Origin: Faeciplasma avium
GTDB taxonomy: Bacteria > Bacillota > Clostridia > Oscillospirales > Ruminococcaceae
Assembly (NCBI GenBank): GCA_018713505.1
Contig: DVOL01000065.1
Coordinates: forward strand, 1 to 18,915
Reading direction: 5' to 3'
Length of the DNA: 18,915 nt
Shown here piece by piece: positions 6,936-14,964 of the stretch. The notes under the pieces are model-generated. The model saw nothing but the letters and a program-made list of their open reading frames with translations, was not told where the DNA came from and did not search any database. Each line of letters opens with the position of its first letter. The stretch's first letter is position 1. Both the position numbers and the translations under genes were made by a program.

Positions 6936-7003
6936 AAAAAGGGCTGACATCCTTCCTACAGCGAAAAGGAGTTGATATTCAAGAAGTATTCATCCGTCAG
7001 CCC
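6936..7003 (-). other. structured element with terminator-like 3' end upstream of the SGNH gene
   Basis: GGGCTGAC and GTCAGCCC (6941-6948 and 6996-7003) close a 47-nt interval that itself contains a TCCTT/AAGGA hairpin and the short palindrome TTGATATTCAA. On the minus strand the closing stem is followed by TTTTTGAG. This could be a second terminator for the GH3 transcript, an attenuator, or the end of a small RNA. No clear promoter precedes it and I cannot match it to a known riboswitch. Confidence 0.4.
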
Positions 7004-7025
7004 AAGAGGATAATACCGGCTTATT

Positions 7026-7061
7026 TATAAAAAGCTGCGCCCCGGGAGACCCGAAGCGCAG
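7026..7061 (-). terminator. intrinsic terminator of the GH3 gene
   Basis: On the minus strand a 12-bp stem (CTGCGCTTCGGG with CCCGGGGCGCAG, two T-G wobbles) with loop TCT is followed by CTTTTTAT. It begins 11 nt after the GH3 stop codon. Confidence 0.92.
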
Positions 7062-7072
7062 GAAAAATCATA

Positions 7073-9172
7073 TCAAATGGTTATCCTTTTAGCTACGGCG
7101 CTCTTGCCGGTCAGCCTGCAGCTAAGCTCATCCGGCTGAGAGGTGCCGAAGTAAAGCGTGACAGGAGCTGAGCTGTCAAGATATCTTACTCCATCGTTGC
7201 TTACCACGGTGAGGTTCTTTTTGAGTATCTCAAGCCTTAGCTCGCTTGTCTCGCCCTTTTCAAGCCTTACCCTCTTGAAGGCGCAAAGAGCGTGATTCTT
7301 TACAGCGTCCTTAGACTCCGACTTAAAGTATACCTCTACTACATCCTCGCCGGTCATACCGCTGTTTGAAAGGGTGATGTCGGCAATCAGCTTATCCCCC
7401 TTGTCGGTGAGCTTAACATCGCCGACCGAGATGTCAGAATAGGTCAAGCCGTAGCCAAAGGGATAGAGTATCTGGTCCTTGGAGTAATCGTCGTAGCGAT
7501 AGGTCCTGCTCCTCATGCAGTAATCGGTAAACTCGGGCAGGTCCTCCATATGCTTGTAGAAGGTGACGGGGAGCTTTCCTGACGGCGATACTGTGCCGAA
7601 CAGGATATCTGCGACAGCCTTTCCGCCCTCAGAGCCGGGATAGAATGCCTGAATGAGAGCGTTCTCCCTGTCGGTATTGACATTAAGGGAGGAGCCGGAA
7701 GCCAAAATTATGACGGTGGGCTTTCCTCTGTCCAAAACAGCCTCTATGAGCTGCTGCTGGCATCTGGGAAGAAGAAGGCTTCTCTTGTCGCCGGAGCCGT
7801 ACTCGTTGCTCTGGTCGCCCTCCTCGCCCTCAAGACCCTCGTCGAGTCCTACGCAGAGGATGACAACATCTGAATTATCGGCTACAGCCTGAGCCTCTGC
7901 GATTCTGTGCATCGGCAGCGAGAGTCCGTCCGGCTTGTCCTTTACTATGTCGCAGCCCTCGGAGTAGAGCACTCTGCCGCTGAACTTATCCTGTATTCCC
8001 ATCAGGATGGTTTCGTATCTGGAGGCGGTGCCGTAGTAGTTGCCCCTGAGTGCGCCGATGCTCTGGGCGTTGGGACCTATTACTCCTATTGTGTCAATCT
8101 TATTCATGTCAAGAGGGAGAATGCCGTCGTTCTTCAAAAGCACGCAGGCGGTCTCGGCTGCCTTCCTGGAAAGGGCAAGATGCTCCTTTGTCTCGACATC
8201 CTTGTAGCAAAGGCTGTCATACTCGGTGGAGTCGAACATTCCGAGCCTCATTCTTGTCCTGAAAAGATGCTCGCAGGCGGTTGTTATCTCCTCCTCGGTG
8301 ATAAGACCCTCCTCGTAAGCCTTATACATATGCAGATATGTATTACCGCAGTTGACATCACAGCCGTTTTTGAGCGCAAGGGCTACCGACTCGGTTGCCG
8401 TCGCCGTAACATGGTGATGCATATGGAAGTCGGCTATAGCCCAGCAGTCGGAGACGAAATAGCCGTCAAAGCCCCACTCCTTGAGCTTGCCGTTCAGATA
8501 GCTGCTTCCGCAGCAGGGCTCGCCGTTTGTGCGGTTGTATGCGCCCATGACCGACTCGACCTTAGCCTCCTTGACAAGAGCCTCAAAGGCGGGAAGATAG
8601 GTCTCCTCGAGGTCCTTAGCGTCTGCCTCGGCGTTAAACTCATGCCTTATATCCTCCGGCCCGGAGTGTACTGCGAAGTGCTTGGCACATGCCGCCGCCC
8701 TCATGACCTTGCCGTCTCCCTGCAGGCCCTTGACAAATGCGACTCCCAGTCTGGATGTAAGATACGGGTCCTCACCGTAGGTCTCATGGCCTCTTCCCCA
8801 TCTTGGGTCACGGAAGATGTTGATGTTGGGGGACCAAAGGGTAAGACCCTTGTAGATATCCCTGTCGTTTCTGGAGGAATACTCGTTGTACTTTGCCCTT
8901 GCCTCTACGGAAATCACATTTGCGATATCAAAAAGAAGCTTATCGTCAAAGGACGCCGCCATTCCTATCGCCTGTGGGAACATGGTTGCGGTTCCCGCTC
9001 TTGCAACTCCGTGAAGCCCCTCGTTCCACCAGTTATATGCCGGCACTCCCAGCCTCTCAATGGCGGGAGCGTCATACTTTAGCTGCTCGCACCTCTCCAG
9101 TATAGTCATTCTTGAAACAAGGTCCTTGGCTCTTTCCTCGCAGGACCTTGAGCTGTCCTTATAAATCTCCAT
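7073..9172 (-). CDS. GH3 glycoside hydrolase, probable cytoplasmic beta-xylosidase/glucosidase
   Basis: Hydrolyses terminal sugars of beta-linked oligosaccharides by a retaining mechanism. The 699 residues are laid out as an N-terminal barrel, a second alpha/beta domain from about 340, and a C-terminal fibronectin-III-like domain from about 590. YNWWNEGLHGVARAG (46-60) and RDPRWGRGHETYGEDP (121-136) are typical of the beta-xylosidase/arabinofuranosidase branch. The nucleophile is Asp242 in FVSDCWAI; AKHFAVHSG (163-171) is the conserved substrate loop. The acid/base is probably among Glu448-Glu451 in GLEGEEGD. There is no signal peptide, so it should act on imported oligosaccharides. ATG at 9172 has AAAGGAC eight nt upstream. 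Xylosidase is favoured over glucosidase by the WWNEGLHG motif, but the specificity is not settled. Confidence 0.93.
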   Translation of the reverse strand: MEIYKDSSRSCEERAKDLVSRMTILERCEQLKYDAPAIERLGVPAYNWWNEGLHGVARAGTATMFPQAIGMAASFDDKLLFDIANVISVEARAKYNEYSSRNDRDIYKGLTLWSPNINIFRDPRWGRGHETYGEDPYLTSRLGVAFVKGLQGDGKVMRAAACAKHFAVHSGPEDIRHEFNAEADAKDLEETYLPAFEALVKEAKVESVMGAYNRTNGEPCCGSSYLNGKLKEWGFDGYFVSDCWAIADFHMHHHVTATATESVALALKNGCDVNCGNTYLHMYKAYEEGLITEEEITTACEHLFRTRMRLGMFDSTEYDSLCYKDVETKEHLALSRKAAETACVLLKNDGILPLDMNKIDTIGVIGPNAQSIGALRGNYYGTASRYETILMGIQDKFSGRVLYSEGCDIVKDKPDGLSLPMHRIAEAQAVADNSDVVILCVGLDEGLEGEEGDQSNEYGSGDKRSLLLPRCQQQLIEAVLDRGKPTVIILASGSSLNVNTDRENALIQAFYPGSEGGKAVADILFGTVSPSGKLPVTFYKHMEDLPEFTDYCMRSRTYRYDDYSKDQILYPFGYGLTYSDISVGDVKLTDKGDKLIADITLSNSGMTGEDVVEVYFKSESKDAVKNHALCAFKRVRLEKGETSELRLEILKKNLTVVSNDGVRYLDSSAPVTLYFGTSQPDELSCRLTGKSAVAKRITI

Positions 9173-9200
9173 AAGCAGATGTCCTTTCGTTTAGTAGTAG

Positions 9201-9230
9201 GTGACAAGCTAGAAGGCAGCACCCTAAAAT
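9201..9230 (+). promoter_or_regulatory. possible proC promoter overlapping the GH3 promoter
   Basis: GTGACA (9201-9206) and TAAAAT (9225-9230) are 18 nt apart, which would give a leader of about 115 nt before proC. A second TAAAAT at 9312-9317 is closer to the gene but has only a poor -35 match. I cannot decide between them. Confidence 0.4.
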
Positions 9231-9231
9231 A

Positions 9232-9260
9232 ATTTTACTAGATAGTAATATTAATGTCAA
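9232..9260 (-). promoter_or_regulatory. sigma-A promoter of the GH3 gene
   Basis: TTGACA (9255-9260) and TAAAAT (9232-9237) are 17 nt apart. The -10 box is half of the perfect palindrome TAAAATAATTTTA (9225-9237). That palindrome also offers a -10 box to the opposite strand, so GH3 and proC may be divergently transcribed from overlapping promoters. Confidence 0.85.
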
Positions 9261-9353
9261 TGGGTGAAAACAAAAAAGTGCAGCCCTCTTTATTTTTAAG
9301 GGAGGATGTGCTAAAATAGCTTCAGTTAAAATTCTTGAAAGGCGGTCTGGGTC

Positions 9354-10154
9354 ATGAAAAATATAGCTGTTATCGGCTGCGGAAATATGGGATATGCGCT
9401 TCTGTGCGGATTGTTAAAGAACGAAGGCTTCAAAAAGGAGGACATCACCTGTGCGGATAGGATTGAGAAGTCCCTTGAGCGTGCAAAATTGCTGGGGGTT
9501 AGGACCTTTTTTGACGCCAGGGACGCCGTTAAGGGCGCAGACACCGTAATCCTCGCCGTGAAGCCAAATGCGCTTGAGTCTCTTGCCGGCGAGATATCGC
9601 AGTTTATAGAAGAGGACGCTCTTATCGTCTCGATACTGGCGGGAAAGACTACAAAAGCCCTAGAGGGCTTCTTTGGAGACAAGAGGAAAATCGTTCGGGT
9701 TATGCCGAATACTCCTGCGCTTGTCGGCTGCGGGATGAGCGGGCTTTGCGGGAATGAAAATGTCACAGACAGCGAGCTTGACGGAGTAAGGGAGCTTCTA
9801 TCCGGCTTCGGTCTTGCCGGAATAGTCAGGGAGGAGCTTATGGACTGTGTTACCGGAATCAGCGGCTCGGGACCTGCGTATGTCTATATGTTCATAGAGG
9901 GGCTTATGAAGGCGGGAATCGAAAACGGCATGAGCGAGGAGGAGGCAAGGCTGTTTTCCGCCCAGACCGTCAAGGGAGCCGCCCAGATGGTGCTCTCCTC
10001 CAGCGAATCCGTCGAGCAGCTAAGAATCAATGTCTGCTCTCCCGGAGGCACCACCATCGAGGCTGTGGATGTATTTAACCGGCTGGGTCTGGAGGGCATA
10101 ATAAAGGAAGCCGTCGCCGCCTGCATAAAAAAGTCGAAGCTTCTCTCGAAGTAA
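9354..10154 (+). CDS. proC: pyrroline-5-carboxylate reductase
   Basis: Last step of proline synthesis: NAD(P)H-dependent reduction of 1-pyrroline-5-carboxylate in the cytoplasm. The 266-residue length is standard. The N-terminal Rossmann fold starts with IGCGNMG (GxGxMG at 8-13). VMPNTPALVGCGMSG and, in the C-terminal dimer domain, GISGSGPAYVYMFIEGL and SPGGTTIEAVDVF are family signatures. ATG at 9354 is preceded by AAAGGCGG at eight nt. It is the only plus-strand gene in the window, divergent from GH3 and convergent with the ABC permease, and it stands alone without proA or proB. Confidence 0.97.
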   Translation: MKNIAVIGCGNMGYALLCGLLKNEGFKKEDITCADRIEKSLERAKLLGVRTFFDARDAVKGADTVILAVKPNALESLAGEISQFIEEDALIVSILAGKTTKALEGFFGDKRKIVRVMPNTPALVGCGMSGLCGNENVTDSELDGVRELLSGFGLAGIVREELMDCVTGISGSGPAYVYMFIEGLMKAGIENGMSEEEARLFSAQTVKGAAQMVLSSSESVEQLRINVCSPGGTTIEAVDVFNRLGLEGIIKEAVAACIKKSKLLSK

Positions 10155-10170
10155 TAATTAGGTGAATTGA

Positions 10171-10203
10171 AAGGACCTTCCGGATAATTTTCGGGAGGTC
10201 CTT
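10171..10203. terminator. shared terminator between convergent proC and ABC permease
   Basis: AAGGACCTTCCG and CGGGAGGTCCTT form a 12-bp stem (one T-G pair) over a 9-nt loop. The plus strand follows with TTGTATTTC and the minus strand with TTTCAATT, so T tracts are modest on both sides. It sits between the proC stop (10154) and the permease stop (10218). Confidence 0.75.
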
Positions 10204-10217
10204 GTATTTCATACCGC

Positions 10218-11678
10218 CTATTCGTTTTTGATAGCCTCGAGAGCTGAGAGCCTTGTCGCCCTTATGGCGGGGTAAAGCCCGGAGACTACTCCTACAACCG
10301 TCGCTAGGACGACGGCGGCAAAGTTGAGCCATATAGGGATAATTGAGAGCTTGGAGGTTGCGGCGTCGATTCCTAGCATCGACATTCCTCCGTTTGCGGC
10401 GAGGATGTTTACGGCGTAGGAGGCTATGTAGCTAAGACCTATGCCTAAAATTCCTCCGATTACTCCTATTATCGCCGACTCTATAAGAAACATTCCTCTT
10501 ATGTCGGAGAGCTTGCAGCCAAGCACCTTCATAATTCCTATCTCACGGGTACGCTCGTAAATCGACATTACCATGGTATTGGCTATGCTTATCGCCGCTA
10601 CGAAGAAGGCAACCACTCCTATAGCTCCTAAAATCGAGCGCAGGAATTTGGTCTGGTCCTGCATCGAGGTCAGCCACTCCATGTTTGAGCTTGTCTCAAA
10701 GCCCATCTCCCTTATCTGCTTCTCGACTGCCTGGACATACTTTGAATCCTCACAGATTACGGTTATGTTGTTGTACTTCGAGGTCCTGCCGTCCTCTGTC
10801 TGGGATAGGCTTTCCTCTACCACACCGCCGACAATTATATTACCGCCGACAATTATATTGGTATAGGCGCCCTGACCTCCTATATTGCCGTAATACTTGT
10901 TCTGATTCTCGTCCATCCTCTTTTGAAGCTCCAGCATGCCATCGATGTCCATGTATATTTCCTGGGAATAATCGCCGCCCTTTTTCTGCACAAGGATTCC
11001 GACGCAGTTCATATCCTCGAGGATGATTCTGGGTCTTGAGGTATCGACGGCGCCCTCGCCATAGTTCCAATACCAGGTAAACTGGTACCTGTGGTCGTCG
11101 ATTGGGTCAAAGGGAAGCTCCTCGCCCTCAGCGACATCGACCCAGTATATCTGCTCGTCCTTTCTCATCTCATAGAAGTAAAAGGGGATGTTGTAGCACA
11201 TGACAAAGTTTGTGGTGCCCTTATCGCTCTCATCGAGAAGCCTGCCGTAGAGCACCTCGTAGCCAAAGTCCTCCATCGAGCTTGCGTCAATGCCGTATAT
11301 GTTGGCGTTCGCCCACTTCATGTTGCCGTCCATAACCATGGTGCCCCAGTAATTTCCCGAGGGCGAAACGGCAGAGACATTTTCAATCGCTCTTAGCTCC
11401 TCTACGGTTATGTCGTCAAGAGGGACACGGCTTGCGTTCTGCTCCCACTCGCCGGTCTCCTCGTTTATCTGGCCGTATTTTTCATACACGCTTATCTGAC
11501 GAATATCACCGTAGGAATTTACCTGGTCCTCGAAGCCCTTATTCATTCCGACTCCGATGGAGAGCATTATAACTACAGCCGCAGTTCCAATTACGACTCC
11601 GAGCACGGTAAGCGCGCTTCTTGCCTTTCGCCTAAGGAAGTTGCTCCCTGCAAAGCGTATAACATCAGAATTTCTCAT
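10218..11678 (-). CDS. ABC transporter permease, MacB/FtsX type
   Basis: Membrane subunit of a MacB-like ABC system. Helix 1 (about 21-43, ALTVLGVVIGTAAVVIMLSIGVG) is followed by a large extracytoplasmic MacB-type domain to about 345 and by three C-terminal helices at about 350-373, 400-426 and 449-468, the standard four-helix FtsX topology. The loop ERTREIGIMKVLGC after helix 2 and the ending YPAIRATRLSALEAIKNE are family hallmarks. Length 486 is longer than the usual 400 or so because the external domain is enlarged and rich in Tyr/Trp. It contains a duplicated six-residue unit (see 10825-10860). ATG at 11678 has AAAGGA upstream. It is the last gene of a three-gene operon, 26 nt after the exported protein gene. 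Confidence 0.92.
   Translation of the reverse strand: MRNSDVIRFAGSNFLRRKARSALTVLGVVIGTAAVVIMLSIGVGMNKGFEDQVNSYGDIRQISVYEKYGQINEETGEWEQNASRVPLDDITVEELRAIENVSAVSPSGNYWGTMVMDGNMKWANANIYGIDASSMEDFGYEVLYGRLLDESDKGTTNFVMCYNIPFYFYEMRKDEQIYWVDVAEGEELPFDPIDDHRYQFTWYWNYGEGAVDTSRPRIILEDMNCVGILVQKKGGDYSQEIYMDIDGMLELQKRMDENQNKYYGNIGGQGAYTNIIVGGNIIVGGVVEESLSQTEDGRTSKYNNITVICEDSKYVQAVEKQIREMGFETSSNMEWLTSMQDQTKFLRSILGAIGVVAFFVAAISIANTMVMSIYERTREIGIMKVLGCKLSDIRGMFLIESAIIGVIGGILGIGLSYIASYAVNILAANGGMSMLGIDAATSKLSIIPIWLNFAAVVLATVVGVVSGLYPAIRATRLSALEAIKNE
10825..10860. repeat. 18-bp tandem duplication inside the permease gene
   Basis: Two adjacent 18-bp units (CCGCCGACAATTATATTA at 10825-10842 and the same with a final G at 10843-10860) differ at one base. 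In the permease frame they encode NIIVGG twice (TNIIVGGNIIVGG) in the external domain. Their near identity points to recent in-frame slippage. Confidence 0.9.
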
Positions 11679-11704
11679 CTTACCTGTCCTTTCAAGGATG
11701 CAGC

Positions 11705-13516
11705 CTACTCATAGTCCTCGTCATCGTCGTAAAGCTTAGCCTTCTTCTTTCTTATCGCCGTGGCTATGACAACCGCCGCTATTATTACAACAAGAGCGGG
11801 AACGCCTATGAATATCGAAAGCCTTGCAGCCTGGGGAAGTCCGCCAAGGAAGCCGCCGCTGGTCTCCTCGCCGACCTCGCCGCCGATTACATCGTCATAT
11901 ACCGGCATATCTATTCCCACATCCATGTCGCCGCCGATGGAGGGGTCTTCAACGATTCCGCCCATCGAGGACTCGGTTATGACAGCCTCTATAGGATACT
12001 CCACCCTTTGCTCGTTGTAGGAGGCGTCCTCAAAGGTGAATACCAAAACTCCCGTCTTGGTCTCGCCTATTGCCGTGGGGTCGGCAGGGGTTATCGTCCC
12101 GGAGAAGAAGTCGTAGCTGGAGGCGTTAAGCGTTCCGACATACTGAGTGGACATCACAAAGTCGCCCTCGACGCTTATAGAGAGGTTGGTCATCGGGTTC
12201 TTGGACTTGTTGAAATACTGGAAGCTTATCATGGTGCCGTCGACAGAGCACTCTGTCGGAGGATACCACTCCATAAGCTCGAACTTTATCGGCTGGAAAA
12301 CGGGGAGGTTTATATCCATCGAGCCGTTGCCGTTTGAATAGGAGGCTCCGTTTTCGTACTCGAAATCAAAGCTTATCGTGATGGGATAGGACCTGGCTCC
12401 AGCCGCGGCGCTTGTTTTAAGCCTTATCTTATACTCAAGCTCGCCGTCCTTGGGCAAAACCTCGGTGTAGAAGGAGGTAGTGCCGTCTATAGGGCTGAAA
12501 ATCGTCCCGGAGGTTGAGTTTTCCGAGCCGTCCGTACCGGGGACGACATTGACCGTCATGTTCTTTACATCCTTGTCCTGGCTGGTGTTCTTCAGGACGA
12601 AGGTAAGCTCAAACTCGTCGCCGGAGTTTATCTTCTCGAGGTCGGTGGTGTAGTTGGATACTATTACCTTGGGAGTAAGGGACGCAGTGTCGGAAAGCTC
12701 CTCGTCCTTTGCCTTCTCCCTCGCCTGAAGATAGACATTGAAGCTCTCGCTGTGCTCAGCGCCCAAGGAATCCTTATACCTTACGGAAACCAAAACGGTT
12801 GACTGGGCGTTAGGAAACTCAGGGAACTTTATCGGGAAGCTTCCGCTAACCGTCTCCCCGCCGGGAACTGTTCCTATCTCGATGGTGTCGGTATATGTAT
12901 TGAGGACTATGTCGCCAAGATTCTCAATGACAAGCTTGACATCCCTTGCAGTGATGCCGGAGCTGTTTTTAAGGCTTACCTCGAGCTTGGTGGAAAGCTC
13001 CGACTTTCCCTTACCCTCGGGAATAGAGGCAGAGACAAGTGTGAAGTCGATTCCATCCGAGGTCTCGTTGTCAAGAATCACCTGAGAAGCCTCGACCTTG
13101 ATGTTAAAGCTGTACTCAGCCACATAGGTCTCCCCGGAGCTGAAATCACGGCACTCCGCCCTCACGGTAAGAGGGTATCTGCCGGAGTCCAGCGTGTCGT
13201 CCGAGACGATAGTGAGCGTGTTGTAGCCAGCCATTCCGTTTACCGTGGAAAGCTGACTGTCAAGACTGAAGCCGTTGCCGCTTATGCTTAGAGATATCTG
13301 GGTGGCAAATATCCCGACCGGGCTTACCGTAAAGGAAATGTTAAAGCTCTCTCCTGCCAGGACCTCGCTCCTGCTGACGCTGGGATTGACAATATCAAGG
13401 TACTTTATGATATTGACAGGCTCGCCGCCCTCCCCGGATTCATCTGCGAAAACGCCCAGCGGGAAGGCGCTCACAAGCAGGATTACGCTTATTACTGCCG
13501 CAATTACTTTTTTCAT
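11705..13516 (-). CDS. exported, C-terminally anchored Ig-like repeat protein of the ABC operon
   Basis: No enzyme motif is seen. Residues 1-24 are a Sec signal peptide (MKKVIAAVISVILLVSAFPL, cleavage likely after VFA). About four beta-rich domains follow (roughly 35-135, 145-265, 280-400 and 403-515), each resembling the CARDB/NEW3 (COG1361-like) fold, with recurring patterns such as SGDEFELTFVLKNTS and AGESFNISFTVSP. A Gly/Val/acidic linker leads to one helix at about 567-588 and a short cytoplasmic tail with RKKKAK and DDDEDYE. The protein is thus a surface stalk held by its C-terminus. It lies between the ATPase (25 nt) and permease (26 nt) genes and is probably the system's external partner or substrate receptor. 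ATG at 13516 has AAAGGAG eight nt upstream. Confidence 0.85.
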   Translation of the reverse strand: MKKVIAAVISVILLVSAFPLGVFADESGEGGEPVNIIKYLDIVNPSVSRSEVLAGESFNISFTVSPVGIFATQISLSISGNGFSLDSQLSTVNGMAGYNTLTIVSDDTLDSGRYPLTVRAECRDFSSGETYVAEYSFNIKVEASQVILDNETSDGIDFTLVSASIPEGKGKSELSTKLEVSLKNSSGITARDVKLVIENLGDIVLNTYTDTIEIGTVPGGETVSGSFPIKFPEFPNAQSTVLVSVRYKDSLGAEHSESFNVYLQAREKAKDEELSDTASLTPKVIVSNYTTDLEKINSGDEFELTFVLKNTSQDKDVKNMTVNVVPGTDGSENSTSGTIFSPIDGTTSFYTEVLPKDGELEYKIRLKTSAAAGARSYPITISFDFEYENGASYSNGNGSMDINLPVFQPIKFELMEWYPPTECSVDGTMISFQYFNKSKNPMTNLSISVEGDFVMSTQYVGTLNASSYDFFSGTITPADPTAIGETKTGVLVFTFEDASYNEQRVEYPIEAVITESSMGGIVEDPSIGGDMDVGIDMPVYDDVIGGEVGEETSGGFLGGLPQAARLSIFIGVPALVVIIAAVVIATAIRKKKAKLYDDDEDYE

Positions 13517-13541
13517 GGTCTTTACTCCTTTACGATAAACT

Positions 13542-14687
13542 TCATACAGATTCAGCCGCCCTGACTATCTCGGCGGCCTCCTCAGAGCCTACGGATATCT
13601 GCTTTTTGGAATTGTCCTCGACGGAGGAAATCTCACCGTCGATTATGTGATAGATTCTGTCCGCATAGGCGGCTATCTCCACATCATGGGTGACTATTAC
13701 AAGAGTCTGATGATTCTCCCTCGCCATCGAGACCATCATCTCCATAATCTCGATTGTCGTCCTGGTGTCAAGGTTGCCGGTCGGCTCGTCGGCAAAGACT
13801 ATCTTGGGTCTGCCGACAAACGCCCTTGCTATGCCGACTCTTTGCTGCTGTCCTCCTGACATCTGGGTGGGCTTATGCCTCATTCTCTTTCCAAGGCCGC
13901 ACATCTTTAGCATCTTCTTAGCCTGTGCGTTTCTTACCCTTCTTTTGACTCCGGAGAACATAAGGGGCATACTCACATTGTCTATGGCGTTTAGATTTGG
14001 AAGAAGGTTGTACGCCTGAAAGACAAAGCCCATCGTTTTCTGCCTGAACATTGCCAGCTTGCGCTCGCTCATAAGGTCGACTCTTTGCCCGTATATCGTG
14101 ATGCTGCCCTTTGTCGGCTTCTCAAGCCCCGCCATCATGTTCAGAAGCGTCGACTTTCCAGAGCCTGAGGTTCCAAGAAGGCAGACAATCTCGTTTTTGT
14201 AGATATCAAGGCTGACTCCCGCAAGAGCCTTTACCTTTTCCCTTCCCAAAACGAATATCTTTGAGAGGTTTCTTATCCTTATGACCGGCTCTGTAGAGCT
14301 TTGCTCTATGGAGCCTTGCTCTTTTGAGCCTTTTTTCAAGGGGGCTTCAGCCGTCCTTTCGGGAACGGCGTCATCCTCGGCGGATAAAGGAGCCGGCACA
14401 TTAGACTCGCCGTCCGCAGGAACAAAGGTAGCCGGGGCGACCTCTTTTTTCAGCCCCAGACCGACAAGAAAGTCAGAGTCTACGCTTCTGTCATCTAAAG
14501 ACTCGTCAAAGGAATCCCCGGCAGTCTCCACCGGGATAGACCTTACGGGGTCTCCCTCCGCCATCGGGGGAGTCTCCATGTCCTGACGGCTTAAAAGCTC
14601 GTTAAGGGCGGTTTTAGCACTGTCCAGACTGTGCTCGCCGCCGCTTTTAGTCCTGCCGGTATTTTTTATGCTGCCAATATTGTCCAC
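13542..14687 (-). CDS. ABC transporter ATP-binding protein, MacB/LolD type, with long N-terminal extension
   Basis: Energises the permease two genes downstream. The nucleotide-binding domain covers about 135-355: Walker A GTSGSGKS (172-179), Q-loop Gln224 in FVFQAYNLLP, signature MSGGQQQR (276-283), Walker B IVFADEP with Glu301, D-loop GNLD and switch His334. The core is typical of LolD/MacB ATPases (about 225 residues). Unusual is the first 134 residues: acidic, low-complexity and rich in Ser/Glu/Pro/Ala, with no domain I recognise and short Ser/Glu/Gln repeats next to the ATPase; about 25 further residues follow the core. The start is GTG at 14687, after AAAGGAG; the overlapping ATG at 14689 is out of frame. 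A strong promoter lies 90 nt upstream, making this the first gene of the operon. Confidence 0.92.
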   Translation of the reverse strand: MDNIGSIKNTGRTKSGGEHSLDSAKTALNELLSRQDMETPPMAEGDPVRSIPVETAGDSFDESLDDRSVDSDFLVGLGLKKEVAPATFVPADGESNVPAPLSAEDDAVPERTAEAPLKKGSKEQGSIEQSSTEPVIRIRNLSKIFVLGREKVKALAGVSLDIYKNEIVCLLGTSGSGKSTLLNMMAGLEKPTKGSITIYGQRVDLMSERKLAMFRQKTMGFVFQAYNLLPNLNAIDNVSMPLMFSGVKRRVRNAQAKKMLKMCGLGKRMRHKPTQMSGGQQQRVGIARAFVGRPKIVFADEPTGNLDTRTTIEIMEMMVSMARENHQTLVIVTHDVEIAAYADRIYHIIDGEISSVEDNSKKQISVGSEEAAEIVRAAESV

Positions 14688-14778
14688 ATCAAGAGCTCTC
14701 CTTTCCTGCCGCCGTGGGTCTTATGCGGCGTATTTGAGGCAAACGCTTTTATAACTAGGCTATTCACCCGTCCGGTCA

Positions 14779-14807
14779 ATTATAACATATATATAGTTTG
14801 CAGTCAA
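14779..14807 (-). promoter_or_regulatory. sigma-A promoter of the three-gene ABC operon
   Basis: TTGACT (14802-14807) and TATAAT (14779-14784) are 17 nt apart; the spacer is AT-rich (ACTATATATATG). Transcription would start near 14772, giving a leader of about 85 nt. That leader contains a CGCCG/CGGCG hairpin just upstream of the AAAGGAG site, which could affect translation of the ATPase gene. Confidence 0.85.
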
Positions 14808-14850
14808 CAAAAAGTAGTAAGCTTAATTAAATCTTAATCAATATTCCCAA

Positions 14851-14946
14851 TCAATCCTTCGCCCACAGCACGACTGCAAAAGCTGCTATTAACAATACAA
14901 GCGCCGAGCCGGATATATTGCAGAATTTTAAAAATAATTTATCGAA
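14851..14946 (-). pseudogene. possible remnant of a small membrane protein
   Basis: An open stretch of 31 codons ending in TGA encodes FDKLFLKFCNISGSA followed by a hydrophobic span (LVLLIAAFAVVLWAKD) that looks like a transmembrane helix. It begins 19 nt after the MFS stop codon and has no ATG or GTG near its beginning and no ribosome binding site. It may be a decayed small gene or chance. Nothing else gene-like was seen in 14688-14964 apart from the promoter and leader of the ABC operon. Confidence 0.25.
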
Positions 14947-14964
14947 TTAATTTTTGATAGGCTC

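Noticed and set aside
7907..9082. A 391-codon plus-strand open frame antisense to the GH3 gene
   Set aside because: It mirrors a strongly supported GH3 coding frame, has no recognisable domain and is Cys/Val-rich as expected of a shadow frame.
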